NCBI GenBank assembly: GCA_012840085.1
Contig: DUMB01000044.1
Location: 20,723-84,722, forward strand
DNA length: 64,000 nucleotides
Direction: 5' to 3'
Source of the DNA: Clostridiaceae bacterium
GTDB taxonomy: Bacteria; Bacillota; Clostridia; Acetivibrionales; DUMB01
Made by a program: the position numbers and the translations under genes. Shown here one piece after another: positions 48,390-58,046 of this stretch. The notes under the pieces are model-generated. The model was not told the origin of the DNA, searched no databases, and saw nothing but the letters and a program-made list of their open reading frames with translations. Numbering within the stretch: position 1 is the first letter of the stretch; every line of letters begins with the position of its first letter.

Positions 48390-50003
48390 TTATTTGGAAC
48401 CATCGCTGTCTTTCCTATACGGCGATGGCGCTAAACCAGGACTTTGGCGGTGAGAACCTTTTTCATTCCAAACGATGACGCTGGAACGCTTTGGCATGGC
48501 CCAAAGGGGCATCCTAATGAAAGTATCCTTTAAGCCGGTAAAATTAAGTGGTACAATTGGCCATAGATATGGCGTTCCGAAAGATCTTAAGGATGCAAGA
48601 TGCAGCAAAGTTGCCAAAAGCCCCATAATTATGCCAAAGCCGCCGGCAAGTCCTGCAAGCGCAAGAAATAAATACCTCAGTATTGTTCCGGAATCAGTCT
48701 GTGCCGGTACAGCAAAACTTGCTATTGCTGTTGAAGATACAACAATTACCATGATTGGGCTTATAAGCCCGGCCTCAACGGATGCCTGACCCAGTACAAG
48801 GGCTCCAACAATACCTATTGTCTGTCCCACTGCTTTCGGTAACCGTACTCCTGCCTCTCTTAAAATATCAAAGGTGAATATCATCAGTAAAGCTTCCAAT
48901 ATTGCCGGAAAAGGCACTCTTTCACGCCCTGCCGCTATGGATATCAATAGCTGGGTAGGTATCAGTTCCTGATGAAAAACAGTTAATGCCACATAAATTG
49001 CAGGGCCTAAAGTACTAATTATATAAGACAAAAACCTGACTATCCGCATAATGCTTGCAAGAAACGGTCTGGAATAGTAGTCTTCTCCACTTTGAAAACT
49101 CTCAATAAACAGCATGGGTACTACCAGAACAAAAGGTGTGCCGTCAACCAAAATGGCAGCACGGCCTTCGAGTATTTTGGATACAACCTTGTCAGGCTTT
49201 TCACTGTTTGAGACAGTAGGAAAAATTGAGTAGGGGGCATCCTCAATAAATTGTTCAATATATCCCGATTCAAGGATTGCATCCACTTTTATTCTGCTCA
49301 GCCGTTTTCTGATTTCTTCAATCAGTTCCGGATTGGCCACACCTTTTATATATACTATGTATACACCCGTTCTTGTCCTTTCACCGATTTTAAATTTTTC
49401 AACACATAAGTCAGGATCTTTTATCTTTCGCCTAATAAGAGCAATGCTTACATTTACGTTTTCATTGAAGCCCTCTCTCGGTCCGCGTACAACAGCTTCT
49501 GTCCCAGGTTCCTCTATACTTCTGGACTCCATTTTATGGCACTCAATAGCCAAAGCTTCCTTTGAGCCGTCTACCAATAGAATAGTTGAACCTGCCAATA
49601 AATGGTCAAGCAGATCATTCAACAGTGTCAGTTTATTAGTACCTGCTATAGAAATTAAGTTCTTTCCAATAGTATCAATTTTGCTGAAATCCATACTCAC
49701 ATCCTTTTTAAGCAGTAATACATCATACATTAAAGGCTGCAGGATGTTTTTGTGGATTTCATTTTTATCCGTCAAACTATTGATAAAAACTAATGCTCCT
49801 TTGAATTTCCTCTCATGTCCGAAGTTGAACTCATGAAAAGTCACATCACTGCTGTCACGCAAAATACCTTTAATGACTTCCAGATTTCTCTTTAAATCTG
49901 ATGATAAGGGTTCATTATTAACTTTACCTGGTGCAGTATCCTGAGATTTATTTTTATTTTTTAAAGACCAATAACGAATTATTTTTGAAATATATCTAAA
50001 CAT
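48390..50003 (-). CDS. Spore germination receptor A subunit (GerA/GerKA type)
   Basis: A 537-residue protein with a large soluble N-terminal domain (about 40-280) and five to six membrane helices after about 290. Family blocks include LEGRAAILVDGTPFVLVVP and SIAAGRERVPFPAILEALL. It is the first gene of the four-gene ger operon, with the C-subunit gene 16 bp further on. Expression in the forespore (sigma G) is expected, but I could not place a promoter with certainty. Confidence 0.93.
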   Translation of the reverse strand: MFRYISKIIRYWSLKNKNKSQDTAPGKVNNEPLSSDLKRNLEVIKGILRDSSDVTFHEFNFGHERKFKGALVFINSLTDKNEIHKNILQPLMYDVLLLKKDVSMDFSKIDTIGKNLISIAGTNKLTLLNDLLDHLLAGSTILLVDGSKEALAIECHKMESRSIEEPGTEAVVRGPREGFNENVNVSIALIRRKIKDPDLCVEKFKIGERTRTGVYIVYIKGVANPELIEEIRKRLSRIKVDAILESGYIEQFIEDAPYSIFPTVSNSEKPDKVVSKILEGRAAILVDGTPFVLVVPMLFIESFQSGEDYYSRPFLASIMRIVRFLSYIISTLGPAIYVALTVFHQELIPTQLLISIAAGRERVPFPAILEALLMIFTFDILREAGVRLPKAVGQTIGIVGALVLGQASVEAGLISPIMVIVVSSTAIASFAVPAQTDSGTILRYLFLALAGLAGGFGIIMGLLATLLHLASLRSFGTPYLWPIVPLNFTGLKDTFIRMPLWAMPKRSSVIVWNEKGSHRQSPGLAPSPYRKDSDGSK

Positions 50004-50380
50004 ATCCTGTTCTTCCCATATTGTTTTTATTTATTTTTTGCTCACACCAGTAAATTATTCATAAACTGAAAGATATATATTTGAAATGAAAGTTATTGTA
50101 TATGAGCTGAAAGTTATTATAATTTACAAAAGCATCAGAAAAATGCAGGTTTATCCCAGGTTATTCCAAATAGATAATTCAAAATAAGTTATTCCAAAAT
50201 AGGTTATTATAAATGTAGATTATAATAAATGAATTCAAATAGATTTTTATTGATATTAGTTAAGAGTTGTAATATAATTTTGACATATTTAATGTGTACT
50301 CAATTCGTGCCGGACAGACAAATCTCAAGAACTAAGCATTTTTTTTACTCATTCTAAGTACATTAGTGAGGAGGTATAAC
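50004..50380. other. 377-bp divergent promoter region with short repeats
   Basis: Very AT-rich. TTATTCCAAA occurs repeatedly with spacing of about 30 bp (50160-50215), followed by variants. It contains promoters for the ger operon and the symporter gene. No gene is present. Confidence 0.45.
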
Positions 50381-51754
50381 ATGGGAAACAGGGAAAGGTT
50401 TGCTTCAAGGCTGGGTTTTATTCTGATTTCCGCAGGATGCTCAATTGGATTGGGTGATGTTTGGCGTTTTCCTTACATCACAGGACAATATGGCGGAGGT
50501 ATATTTGTTCTAATCTATCTGGTATTTATTATCTTACTTGGCTTGCCTATCATGTCAATGGAGCTTGCAGTAGGACGTGCCAGTCAGAAAAGTATTGCCA
50601 CTTCGTTTAACGTTCTTGAGAAAAAAGGGCAAAAATGGCATTGGATGGGCTATGCTGGTATAGCCGGAAATTATATACTTATGATGTTTTATACCGCCGT
50701 TGCAGGCTGGATGCTTGCTTATTTCTACAAGATGCTGACAGGACAATTTGTAGGATTGGATGCTCAGCAGGTTGGACAAGTATTTTCAAATCTTTTGGCA
50801 AATCCGGTTGAAATGACTATATGGTTGGTTATAACTACTGTATTTTGTTTCGGAGTATGTTCTTTCGGTTTGCAAGATGGCGTAGAAAAAGTTACCAAAG
50901 TCATGATGGTATTACTGCTTGCTATCATTGTGGTACTTGCAGTTAGATCCATAACACTTCCAAACGCAGGAGAAGGACTGAAATTCTATCTATTGCCGGA
51001 TGTCAATCGTATTAAAGAATCCGGCCTCTGGGAAACCATATTTGCAGCCATGAGCCAGGCGTTTTTCACCTTGAGTTTAGGAATTGGTTCTATGGCTATA
51101 TTTGGAAGCTACATTGGAAAAGAGCGCAGCCTTCTTGGCGAGTCTATTAATATAGCCGTACTTGACACCGCAATTTCACTTATAGCAGGCTTAATTATTT
51201 TCCCTGCATGTTTTGCTTTCAGCGTAGACCCGGGTCAAGGTCCAGGCCTTGTTTTTGTAACACTGCCTAACATCTTTAATTCAATGGCCGGTGGAAGAAT
51301 ATGGGGTTCACTGTTCTTCATCTTTATGACATTTGCCGCATATTCTACAGTTATTGCCGTATTTGAAAACATTATTTCCTTTGCAATGGATCTGTGGGGC
51401 TGGAGCCGTAAGAAAGCAGCTTTAGTTAATACAATTTTAATTATTGTACTTTCCATGCCGTGTGTATTGGGCTTCAACGTTCTCAGTTGGATTCAGCCTT
51501 TAGGAGAGGGTACGGGTATATTAGACCTGGAAGACTTTATACTCAGCTCCAATCTGCTTCCTTTGGGTTCACTTATCTACCTGCTCTTCTGCGTATCCCG
51601 CTACGGATGGGGATTTGAGAATTACCTGAAGGAAGTTAATACGGGCGAAGGCGTAAAAATGCCTCGTGCACTTAGATGGTATTTAACCTGGGTATTGCCT
51701 GTTATTATCTTGGTAGTACTTGTTCAGGGATATATCAATTTATTTGGTAAATAA
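50381..51754 (+). CDS. Sodium-dependent transporter of the NSS family
   Basis: A 457-residue membrane protein with eleven to twelve helices. ATG 50381 follows GAGGAGGT; the upstream GTG at 50366 overlaps that site. The sodium and substrate site of helix 1 is seen in ISAGCSIGLGDVWRFPYITG, and SMELAVGRASQKS follows helix 2. It is related to LeuT/MhsT-type amino-acid symporters. Amino-acid substrate is likely but not specified. It is transcribed away from the ger operon. Confidence 0.92.
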   Translation: MGNRERFASRLGFILISAGCSIGLGDVWRFPYITGQYGGGIFVLIYLVFIILLGLPIMSMELAVGRASQKSIATSFNVLEKKGQKWHWMGYAGIAGNYILMMFYTAVAGWMLAYFYKMLTGQFVGLDAQQVGQVFSNLLANPVEMTIWLVITTVFCFGVCSFGLQDGVEKVTKVMMVLLLAIIVVLAVRSITLPNAGEGLKFYLLPDVNRIKESGLWETIFAAMSQAFFTLSLGIGSMAIFGSYIGKERSLLGESINIAVLDTAISLIAGLIIFPACFAFSVDPGQGPGLVFVTLPNIFNSMAGGRIWGSLFFIFMTFAAYSTVIAVFENIISFAMDLWGWSRKKAALVNTILIIVLSMPCVLGFNVLSWIQPLGEGTGILDLEDFILSSNLLPLGSLIYLLFCVSRYGWGFENYLKEVNTGEGVKMPRALRWYLTWVLPVIILVVLVQGYINLFGK

Positions 51755-51910
51755 TTAGATAATATCCTGGTAAATAATTTAATAAAAATAGTTTGGTGAA
51801 AAGTTCAATAAATAGTTTAGTAAATAATTTATTAATAGTTTGATAAGAGTTGAGTAAATAATTTGCTAAATAATTTATTATTAGTTTGATAAATAGTGTG
51901 GCAATTATTT
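51755..51910 (+). repeat. Degenerate tandem repeat starting at the symporter stop codon
   Basis: Units of about 24 bp resembling TAGTTTGGTAAATAATTTA recur six or so times with many changes. The first unit is the gene's own end (TTTGGTAAATAATT, encoding Phe-Gly-Lys-stop), so the array seems to have grown from the 3' end of the gene. Confidence 0.6.
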
Positions 51911-51939
51911 GAAAAATAAATGGATGATTATATACAATA

Positions 51940-51970
51940 GGGTGCGGCAATACGCCGCACCCCTTATTTT
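51940..51970 (+). terminator. Terminator of the symporter gene
   Basis: GGGTGCGGC and GCCGCACCC form a perfect 9-bp stem around AATAC, followed by CTTATTTTT. Confidence 0.88.
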
Positions 51971-51983
51971 TACCTTTTTCCCG

Positions 51984-52212
51984 CTTTTACTGCTTTATGC
52001 GCACTAATTTATACAGTTTATCTGCTTTATCTTTATTGCTTCATCTGCCCTGTCTTTACAGTTTTATCTGCTTTTATTTACACTGCTCTATCTGCTTCTC
52101 TGTACCACTCTATCTGCTTTCTCTGTACCGCATTATCCGCTTTTTTTGCGCTGCCTTATCCGCTTTCTTTGCGCTATTTTAACGCTTTATCTTTACTGCT
52201 TTATCTATTTTT
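51984..52212 (-). repeat. Degenerate 22-24-bp minisatellite after the flavin reductase gene
   Basis: On the minus strand about nine or ten imperfect copies of a purine-rich unit near GTAAAGAAAGCAGATAAAGC follow the stop codon. The first unit overlaps the gene end (AAATAGATAAAGCAG). Strand asymmetry is extreme (almost only A/G with some T). No translation product is likely. Confidence 0.65.
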
Positions 52213-52720
52213 TCTGCAGGCATCTTATAACCTCGCCAACATACATTCTGTGATAGTCCTTTTCCGGGTAATACTCTTTGTCGATACCCATGTCTATGAA
52301 GTTGGCCGGATTTAAATCCTGGAAGTAAAGCTTTCTGCATTCAAGCACCAGCCGGGCTTCATCGAAATATACCGACCCGTTGCCGCTTTCAACCGGTGTT
52401 AATCCGGTCTTCGCAGCTTTGTCAACATCCCTGCCGGAGTGAGAGCCGCAAAAAGCCAATGCCTTCCTGTAATTATCGTCAAAAAATGCCAGAGTGAATG
52501 TATCAGCCTTCTCCATAAAGCCGTAAGTATAGCGGCTGGGTCTTACTACACAAAAGCAAACATTCTTGTTCCATAAGACGCCGAATCCACCCCAGCTGGC
52601 TGTCATTGTGTTGTAAGAGCCCAATGTTCCCGCCGTTACGAGCATCCAATCTGAGCCAATAAGTTTGAATGTATTGTCTGTTATTTGCTCCGGTTTGATT
52701 TCAACAAACTTTTCTGCCAT
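52205..52720 (-). CDS. Flavin reductase-like FMN-binding protein
   Basis: A 171-residue split-barrel flavoprotein. The phosphate and flavin contacts of the family are in MLVTAGTLGSYNTMTASWGG and VCFCVVRPSRYTYGFMEKAD, followed by FTLAFFDDNYRKALAFCGSH. It resembles flavoredoxins, which bind FMN and carry electrons from NAD(P)H or ferredoxin in anaerobes. AAGGTGAT precedes the ATG. It stands alone, followed by a minisatellite. Confidence 0.86.
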   Translation of the reverse strand: MAEKFVEIKPEQITDNTFKLIGSDWMLVTAGTLGSYNTMTASWGGFGVLWNKNVCFCVVRPSRYTYGFMEKADTFTLAFFDDNYRKALAFCGSHSGRDVDKAAKTGLTPVESGNGSVYFDEARLVLECRKLYFQDLNPANFIDMGIDKEYYPEKDYHRMYVGEVIRCLQKK

Positions 52721-52935
52721 AACAATATCACCTTCATTTTTTATTTGTTTCTATGTATTTATTACATATATATTATCGCATATATATATTATCACATATA
52801 TTTTAGTATATTTTGCCCAAGTCAACTTAATATATTTTTATATATTTATGCCAGTCACCCTGTTCTATTGGATTATAGCAGTTCTGCCCGCATAGTGGCC
52901 CTATCTGCCATAATAGCCCTGCCTGTATAAAGGTC

Positions 52936-54459
52936 CTACCTGCGCAACAGTGAACCCAGTATTCCTCTTACCAGTTCCCTTCCTACCTCTCTTCCGACAG
53001 CACTCATTGCCGACTTGGCCAACTTCTCCAATGGAGTATCCGAAGTGCGCCTTTTTTGTCTGGATCCGTTATACTCAGATCCGCTATACTCATGGTATTC
53101 TTGCTTTTTTCGTGGATATGTACCTGTACCGTATCCTCCAGCTTTTGTTTGTCCGTTGTCTTCAACTGCCTGACGGTAGTTTGCTCTCTCCTGCAGTTTC
53201 TCATATGCAGATACCCTGTCAAACATCTTCTCATACTTCCCATATAAGGAGGAGCTATTAACTATTTCTTCACGTTCCTCTTCAGAAATTGGCCCTATGA
53301 AGCTCCGTGGCGGTGCAACATAAGCTCTTTCCACTATGGACGGACGGCCTTCCTCATCTAAAAACGAAATTAAGGCCTCTCCCACTCCCAATTCTGTAAT
53401 GGCCTGTGCGGTGTCTATTTTGGGATTTGCCCGGAAGGTCTCTGCTGCCACTTTTACAGCATTCTGATCGCGGGGTGTAAATGCTCTAAGGGCATGCTGA
53501 ACTCTGTTCCCAAGCTGTCCAAGTATCTCGCCTGGTATATCGGCAGGGTTCTGGGTGACAAAGTATATACCTACCCCTTTTGAGCGTATCAATCTTACAA
53601 CCTGCTCAATTTTCTGAAGCAATACCTTTGGTGCATCGTCAAAAATCAAATGTGCCTCATCGAAGAAAAGAACCATTTTGGGTTTTTCGAGGTCTCCTGC
53701 TTCAGGCAATTCCTCAAACAATTCAGCTAAAAGCCACAGCAAGAATGTTGAATATAATTCCGGGAACTGGAATAACTTGTCCGCTGCCAATATATTGATA
53801 TAACCCATGCCGTTTTTATCTGTTTTCATCAAATCAAATATGTCCAGGGCCGGCTCTCCAAAGAATTTCTCCGCCCCCTGCTCTTCAAGGGCCAGCAATC
53901 CACGCTGGATGGCACCGATTGATTGCTTTGAGATGCTGCCATATTCCGTTGTAAAATCTCTGGAATTATCACCTACATATTTGAGCATTGCTTTTAAGTC
54001 TTTCAGGTCAATTAAGAGCATTCCCATATCATCAGCAATTTTAAAAACTATATTCAATATCCCGCGCTGTGTCTCATTCAGATTCAACAGCTTTGACAGT
54101 AATAGAGGACCCATTTCAGAAATGGTTGTACGCACGGGATGTCCCTGTATCCCAAATACATCCCAGAAAGCAACAGGAAAACCCTGATACTCGAAGTGGT
54201 CCATTCCCGTCATCTTAGTACGTTCCTCTATTTTGGAACTGCTTTGACCAGCCTTGCAAATGCCTGAAAGGTCACCCTTTATATCTGCGAGGAAAACCGG
54301 AACTCCAATTGAACTGAAGGATTCAGCTAAAACTTTTAAAGAAATTGTCTTCCCTGTACCTGTAGCACCTGCTATCAGACCGTGACGATTTGCCATTTGG
54401 GGCAGTAAGTATATTTCCCTCTCGCCCTTTGCAAAAAACAACCCCCTGATATCGTTCAT
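52936..54459 (-). CDS. HerA/YjgR-type P-loop ATPase (DUF853)
   Basis: A 507-residue cytosolic ATPase. Walker A is [11 protein letters not shown] (33-43) and the first conserved block [11 protein letters not shown] follows. Walker B is [12 protein letters not shown], and [20 protein letters not shown] lies beyond it. The C-terminal tail (after about 440) is Gly/Lys/Tyr-rich and less conserved, ending in a short helix. Related HerA proteins move or unwind DNA. The role of YjgR is unknown and no nuclease partner gene is adjacent. Full length for the family. Confidence 0.87.
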   Translation of the reverse strand: MNDIRGLFFAKGEREIYLLPQMANRHGLIAGATGTGKTISLKVLAESFSSIGVPVFLADIKGDLSGICKAGQSSSKIEERTKMTGMDHFEYQGFPVAFWDVFGIQGHPVRTTISEMGPLLLSKLLNLNETQRGILNIVFKIADDMGMLLIDLKDLKAMLKYVGDNSRDFTTEYGSISKQSIGAIQRGLLALEEQGAEKFFGEPALDIFDLMKTDKNGMGYINILAADKLFQFPELYSTFLLWLLAELFEELPEAGDLEKPKMVLFFDEAHLIFDDAPKVLLQKIEQVVRLIRSKGVGIYFVTQNPADIPGEILGQLGNRVQHALRAFTPRDQNAVKVAAETFRANPKIDTAQAITELGVGEALISFLDEEGRPSIVERAYVAPPRSFIGPISEEEREEIVNSSSLYGKYEKMFDRVSAYEKLQERANYRQAVEDNGQTKAGGYGTGTYPRKKQEYHEYSGSEYNGSRQKRRTSDTPLEKLAKSAMSAVGREVGRELVRGILGSLLRR

Positions 54460-54776
54460 TTAAAATTCCCCTTTGTATGATAATTTTACCTGAAAAGATA
54501 CATAGAATATCTGGTTAAATAGTTAAATTTTTCATTTAATTATATTTTAATGTTCCCAGCCATAATGGTCAAGGCATAATTTTGACCACACTTTCATAAA
54601 ACTAAGCTTTGGAATTATTTGGTGAAATTTTGGGCAATATTTTTTTCTCCTATATGTCCATACTAATAATGCTGCAATTCTTGCTGCAAATTGTTATACA
54701 TTTATAAAACTGCAAACAATATTAAAACTTGCAATAAGCATTTCGCTAAACTATGGAAAAAGAAAGGTAGAGTGAT
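54460..54776. other. 317-bp divergent region upstream of sspH
   Basis: AT-rich, with no ORF. It should contain the forespore promoter of the spore-protein gene; I could not fix its boxes. Confidence 0.4.
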
Positions 54777-54965
54777 ATGGACAGAAAAAGAGCAGAAGAG
54801 ATTATGCAATCCTATGGTGTAATTAATGTTACTTATAACGGAATGCCTGTTTGGATTGAAAGCATCCGGGGGGATCTGTCGGAAGTTACCCTTATTGGCA
54901 CGGATAAAAGAATTGACGTTCCAGTCAGTGCATTGACAGAGGCCGATCCCATACAAACAATGTAA
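54777..54965 (+). CDS. sspH: Small acid-soluble spore protein, H type
   Basis: 62 residues. MDRKRAEEIMQSYGVINVTY then NGMPVWIES and the closing RIDVPVSALTEADP fit the H-type SASP family (xxRAkEI...NVTYNGvPVyI...vpVssL). Such proteins are made in the forespore and stored in the spore core. Monocistronic. Its 3' end (ACAATGTAA) is echoed in tandem just downstream, and a strong hairpin follows. Confidence 0.9.
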   Translation: MDRKRAEEIMQSYGVINVTYNGMPVWIESIRGDLSEVTLIGTDKRIDVPVSALTEADPIQTM

Positions 54966-55010
54966 GCTATGTGCAGACAAAACAATGTAAACTTTGTGCA
55001 GACAACGTAA
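54957..55010 (+). repeat. Tandem repeat of the sspH 3' end
   Basis: ACAATGTAAGCTATGTGCAG, then ACAATGTAAACTTTGTGCAG, then AACGTAAACTA follow one another. The first copy contains the sspH stop codon, so the array is a duplication of the gene end. Confidence 0.72.
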
Positions 55011-55058
55011 ACTACAACAAAGTAAATAAAACTTCGCCAATGCAAATTACAACTTCGA

Positions 55059-55097
55059 CGCCATGTAATTGCGGCAGTATACAGCAATTACATGGCG
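55059..55097. terminator. Bidirectional terminator between sspH and the LURP-one-like gene
   Basis: CGCCATGTAATTGC (55059-55072) and its perfect complement (55084-55097) form a 14-bp stem with an 11-base loop. It lies between two convergent genes. Confidence 0.85.
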
Positions 55098-55137
55098 TTT
55101 ACTATATTGCACCGTCAGCGTTCAATATATTGCACCG

Positions 55138-55617
55138 TCACCTGTCGTTGTCATGACATACCATATCAATTACAATAACCAGTGCCAGAGTAGTGACCTG
55201 ATCACTGCCGTCATCAATATCTACCATATATGTATCAGTAAAGGAAAAAAATTTTTTTGAAATATTGGCAACCACCCGGCCATCCTTATAAATCCTGAAC
55301 TCATGTGCAAAAACATCGCCATCTATATGGTACTGTGAATTGGGACTTGTGACCACAAAATCATTTTTAAAGAATGCAAATTTCTTTTTTACGTTAGCTG
55401 CATGATAGCCGGCTATATAAATATCATACTCGGGCATAAATCTGAAAAGTTTTTGCTCAATATAACACAGCTCTCTTCCAGCCAGATCAAAAATTCTGAG
55501 TTTTTTCCCGAAAGAAAGAAGTTGACTTTTAACAATAAAAACGTCGTTGTTTCCTTCATCTTTTATACTGAAACTATCACCCAGAGAAAATATTTTTTGA
55601 CGAACCAGATATTTCAT
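55138..55617 (-). CDS. LURP-one-related (tubby-like C2 fold) protein
   Basis: A 159-residue cytosolic protein. ATG 55617 follows TAGGAGGCGG. The repeating beta-strand pattern of YxjI/LURP-one proteins is visible: YLVRQKIFSLGDSFSIKDEG, VKSQLLSFGKKLRIFDLAGR, and FRIYKDGRVVANISKKFFSF then TDTYMVDI. The function of these proteins is unknown; they share the fold of tubby C-terminal domains and phospholipid scramblases. Just after the stop codon TGACGGTGCAATATA appears twice, 23 bp apart. Confidence 0.82.
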   Translation of the reverse strand: MKYLVRQKIFSLGDSFSIKDEGNNDVFIVKSQLLSFGKKLRIFDLAGRELCYIEQKLFRFMPEYDIYIAGYHAANVKKKFAFFKNDFVVTSPNSQYHIDGDVFAHEFRIYKDGRVVANISKKFFSFTDTYMVDIDDGSDQVTTLALVIVIDMVCHDNDR

Positions 55618-56086
55618 AAACACACCGCCTCCTAATTAAATCATACAATAAACGGAGACAGTTCTCAACAGGAAATACCACTTTAACATTTTATCCACAA
55701 AACATGCAGGCTTTATCCACAAAATTTTATACTTTGTCCACAGGCTTTCGGGGCTTTATCCACAGACTTTTCAGTATTCCTGGAATAAATAAAAGCTGCA
55801 ATGGCTAAAATAAACATAATTAAGGCCTTAGGTCTCCCTAAGGCTCGAACATGGGGGTTGTATAGAGTAATAAAAAACATATAATAAAGCTGTTGCTAAT
55901 TATATCTTAATATTAAATTATTATGGAACTATGAACAAATTGTGAATTAATTTATTAATTTCCATTCCACAAAACGACTGTTCTGTGGACTAGTTCCTGT
56001 GGATTATGTTGATAAACCTGTGAATAACCTCAAATATACTTGTCCCGCTTGTGGATAACTTAAAAATTTCCCCAATAAACTTCGTA
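55618..56086. other. 469-bp intergenic region with a DnaA-box cluster
   Basis: Except for the DnaA-box cluster and a perfect 8-bp hairpin (GCCTTAGG/CCTAAGGC, 55825-55844) there is no gene. The middle (55850-55970) is strongly AT-rich. Confidence 0.6.
55691..56058. other. Cluster of DnaA boxes in inverted halves
   Basis: Left half, forward: TTATCCACA at 55691-55699, 55713-55721 and 55756-55764, plus TTGTCCACA at 55734-55742. Right half, reverse: TGTGGACTA at 55984-55992, TGTGGATTA at 55998-56006, TGTGAATAA at 56019-56027 and TGTGGATAA at 56050-56058. Four sites match the consensus exactly and four differ at one or two positions. An AT-rich stretch separates the halves. The arrangement suggests DnaA binding: a titration cluster, a regulatory site or an origin. 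dnaA and dnaN are not in the window. Confidence 0.8.
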
Positions 56087-56812
56087 TTACTTCCAGGGTT
56101 GGTTTCCCGCTCTGCGCACGTTTATTTCATCTATTACCGCATTGCCTCTGTGAGTGAGCAGGAACATTACAATATCCACAATTTCTTCGGGAGTAATAAG
56201 CTCTGACATGTCCAGGTCCGGACGCGTTATTTGCGCCATTTCTGTCGCAACTCCTCCAGGTGATATTACGTGTACTCTTATTCCATCTCCATGCACTTCC
56301 TGGGCAAGTACTTTTGTCATACCCATTAATGCGTGCTTTGAGGCGGTGTATGCCCCCTGGTTTACATATCCTTTATTGCCTACTACTGACGATATATTTA
56401 TTATTGTCGCAGCTTCTGATTTTCTCAGATAGGGAATTGCTTCACGGCACATAAGAAATGGCGCTCTTGCATTAATAGCCATATGTAAATCCCATTCCTC
56501 TGTCGGAGTTTCGCAGATATGTCTGGGAATAGCTATTCCGGCGTTATTAATCAGTATATCAATACCTCCGAAACGGTCAACTGTCTTCCTGACAATTTCA
56601 GCAGGCGAATCAGGGTCAGCAATGTCTGCCGGACACGGCAGAGCATCTACTCCTAACGCAGTGGTCTCTTCCAATATTCCCTTTAAGCTTTCCATTGAGC
56701 GGCTGCTTAATGCAAGATTCACTCCATGCTGAGCAAGTGCAACAGATATTGCCCTCCCTATTCCCCTGCTTGCTCCTGTCACAATTGCCGTCTTACCCTT
56801 CAATAAATTCAT
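56087..56812 (-). CDS. Short-chain dehydrogenase/reductase (FabG-like)
   Basis: A 241-residue classical SDR. The cofactor motif is TGASRGIGRA (14-23). NNAG (about 88-91) and the catalytic Ser (NISSVVG), Tyr and Lys (YTASKHALMG) are present. It has lost nothing of the usual length. It should be an NAD(P)(H)-dependent oxidoreductase. The name FabG cannot be justified without a fatty-acid gene context. GGAGGT precedes ATG. The 5' region contains AATATTGCTTT three times in tandem (56839-56872). Confidence 0.88.
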   Translation of the reverse strand: MNLLKGKTAIVTGASRGIGRAISVALAQHGVNLALSSRSMESLKGILEETTALGVDALPCPADIADPDSPAEIVRKTVDRFGGIDILINNAGIAIPRHICETPTEEWDLHMAINARAPFLMCREAIPYLRKSEAATIINISSVVGNKGYVNQGAYTASKHALMGMTKVLAQEVHGDGIRVHVISPGGVATEMAQITRPDLDMSELITPEEIVDIVMFLLTHRGNAVIDEINVRRAGNQPWK

Positions 56813-57111
56813 CTTTATACCTCCGATCTTATTATTAGAATATTGCTTAATATTGCTTTAATATTGCTTTACATAAAATATCAGCAGCTTGCAAAAACAA
56901 TCTACAAGCTGAAACTACTCTGCCAAATACCCAAATGGATAAAGTACCTTTTATATATCCTGTCATAAAAATTCGCATTTATAATTATACCACTATAACA
57001 CGCCTCAAAATTCATAAATTGCTTATGATAGGCTCCGGCCTTCTTTACATAATCGCAAAAGTTTACCCTCCTGCATATTATGTAACATAAAAATTTTTGT
57101 GAGGTGAAACT

Positions 57112-57927
57112 ATGAGCGACTTCAAAATAGGTGATATCGTAGGAAGAAAATCCTACGGAGGTGATATAGCTTTTGTAATAACGGATATTTGCAGTGATAA
57201 CCGCGGAAAAACGAAATACGTCCTCAGAGGCCTTCTTTACAGGATTGAAGCTGACAGTACCGAAGATGACCTTGTAAAACTCGACCAGCGCTCTGTCAAT
57301 GCAGATATGAATAGATATTTAACCCGTGCAAAAAATGTATCTTTGAGAAATATGACCCGTACTTTTGGATCTTTTTTATTTAGACTCAGAGGAAGACCTG
57401 GGAGAATACTTCATATTGATTCCAGCAGAGATTTTATGAACAGATGCCTGGAGTACTACAGTGACGGCGGCGTAAGATCCGTTGGCAAGGTAGCTGCTGA
57501 AAGTGAGCAACCGTCTGTGGTAAGGCAGCTTTTGGAAACCTACAAGCCTGATATACTGGTATTGACAGGCCATGACAGCCTGAAAAAGGGTGCTGACAAA
57601 TCCAGCCTCTCAAGTTACAAAAACTCAAAATATTATATTCAGGCAGTCAGGGAAGCAAGAAAATACCAGCCTAACCTCGACAAGCTGTGCATATTTGCCG
57701 GTGCATGCCAATCATACTTTGAAGGCCTTATGGGAGCCGGAGCAAACTTTGCAAGCTCTCCCGGAAGAATATTGATAAATGCTCTTGACCCGGCAATTGT
57801 AGCTGAAAAAGTGGCTATTACAGATTCAAGGAAATATGTTACACCAAGTGAAGTAGCCAGTTTAACAATTTCCGGACCTGAAGGCATAGGCGGAATAAAT
57901 ACACGGGGGCATATGACCTTATATTGA
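57112..57927 (+). CDS. yabG: Sporulation-specific protease YabG
   Basis: A 271-residue protein matching YabG along its length: FKIGDIVGRKSYGGDIAFVI at the start, then RGRPGRILHIDSSRDFMNRC, DILVLTGHDSLKKG and LCIFAGACQSYFEG, the last two holding a His and a Cys of the likely active site. It ends INTRGHMTLY. YabG trims spore coat and related proteins during coat assembly and is made in the mother cell. TGAGGTGA precedes ATG. In B. subtilis yabG lies close to the replication origin; here it lies about 1 kb from the DnaA-box cluster. Confidence 0.93.
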   Translation: MSDFKIGDIVGRKSYGGDIAFVITDICSDNRGKTKYVLRGLLYRIEADSTEDDLVKLDQRSVNADMNRYLTRAKNVSLRNMTRTFGSFLFRLRGRPGRILHIDSSRDFMNRCLEYYSDGGVRSVGKVAAESEQPSVVRQLLETYKPDILVLTGHDSLKKGADKSSLSSYKNSKYYIQAVREARKYQPNLDKLCIFAGACQSYFEGLMGAGANFASSPGRILINALDPAIVAEKVAITDSRKYVTPSEVASLTISGPEGIGGINTRGHMTLY

Positions 57928-58046
57928 TATAAGCCGTTTGCAACCGGTAAACTTTTTCTAATTGAATTATTATGTTTTAGGTAATGTTTCTATGGGTAAA
58001 TAAACTTACAAAAGACAAGTATCAAGTTCAAAACGGAGGGGGAAAA

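Noticed and set aside
51997..52182. A 61-codon plus-strand frame rich in Leu, Ser and Phe
   Set aside because: It is a translation of the purine/pyrimidine-biased minisatellite and has no start signal.
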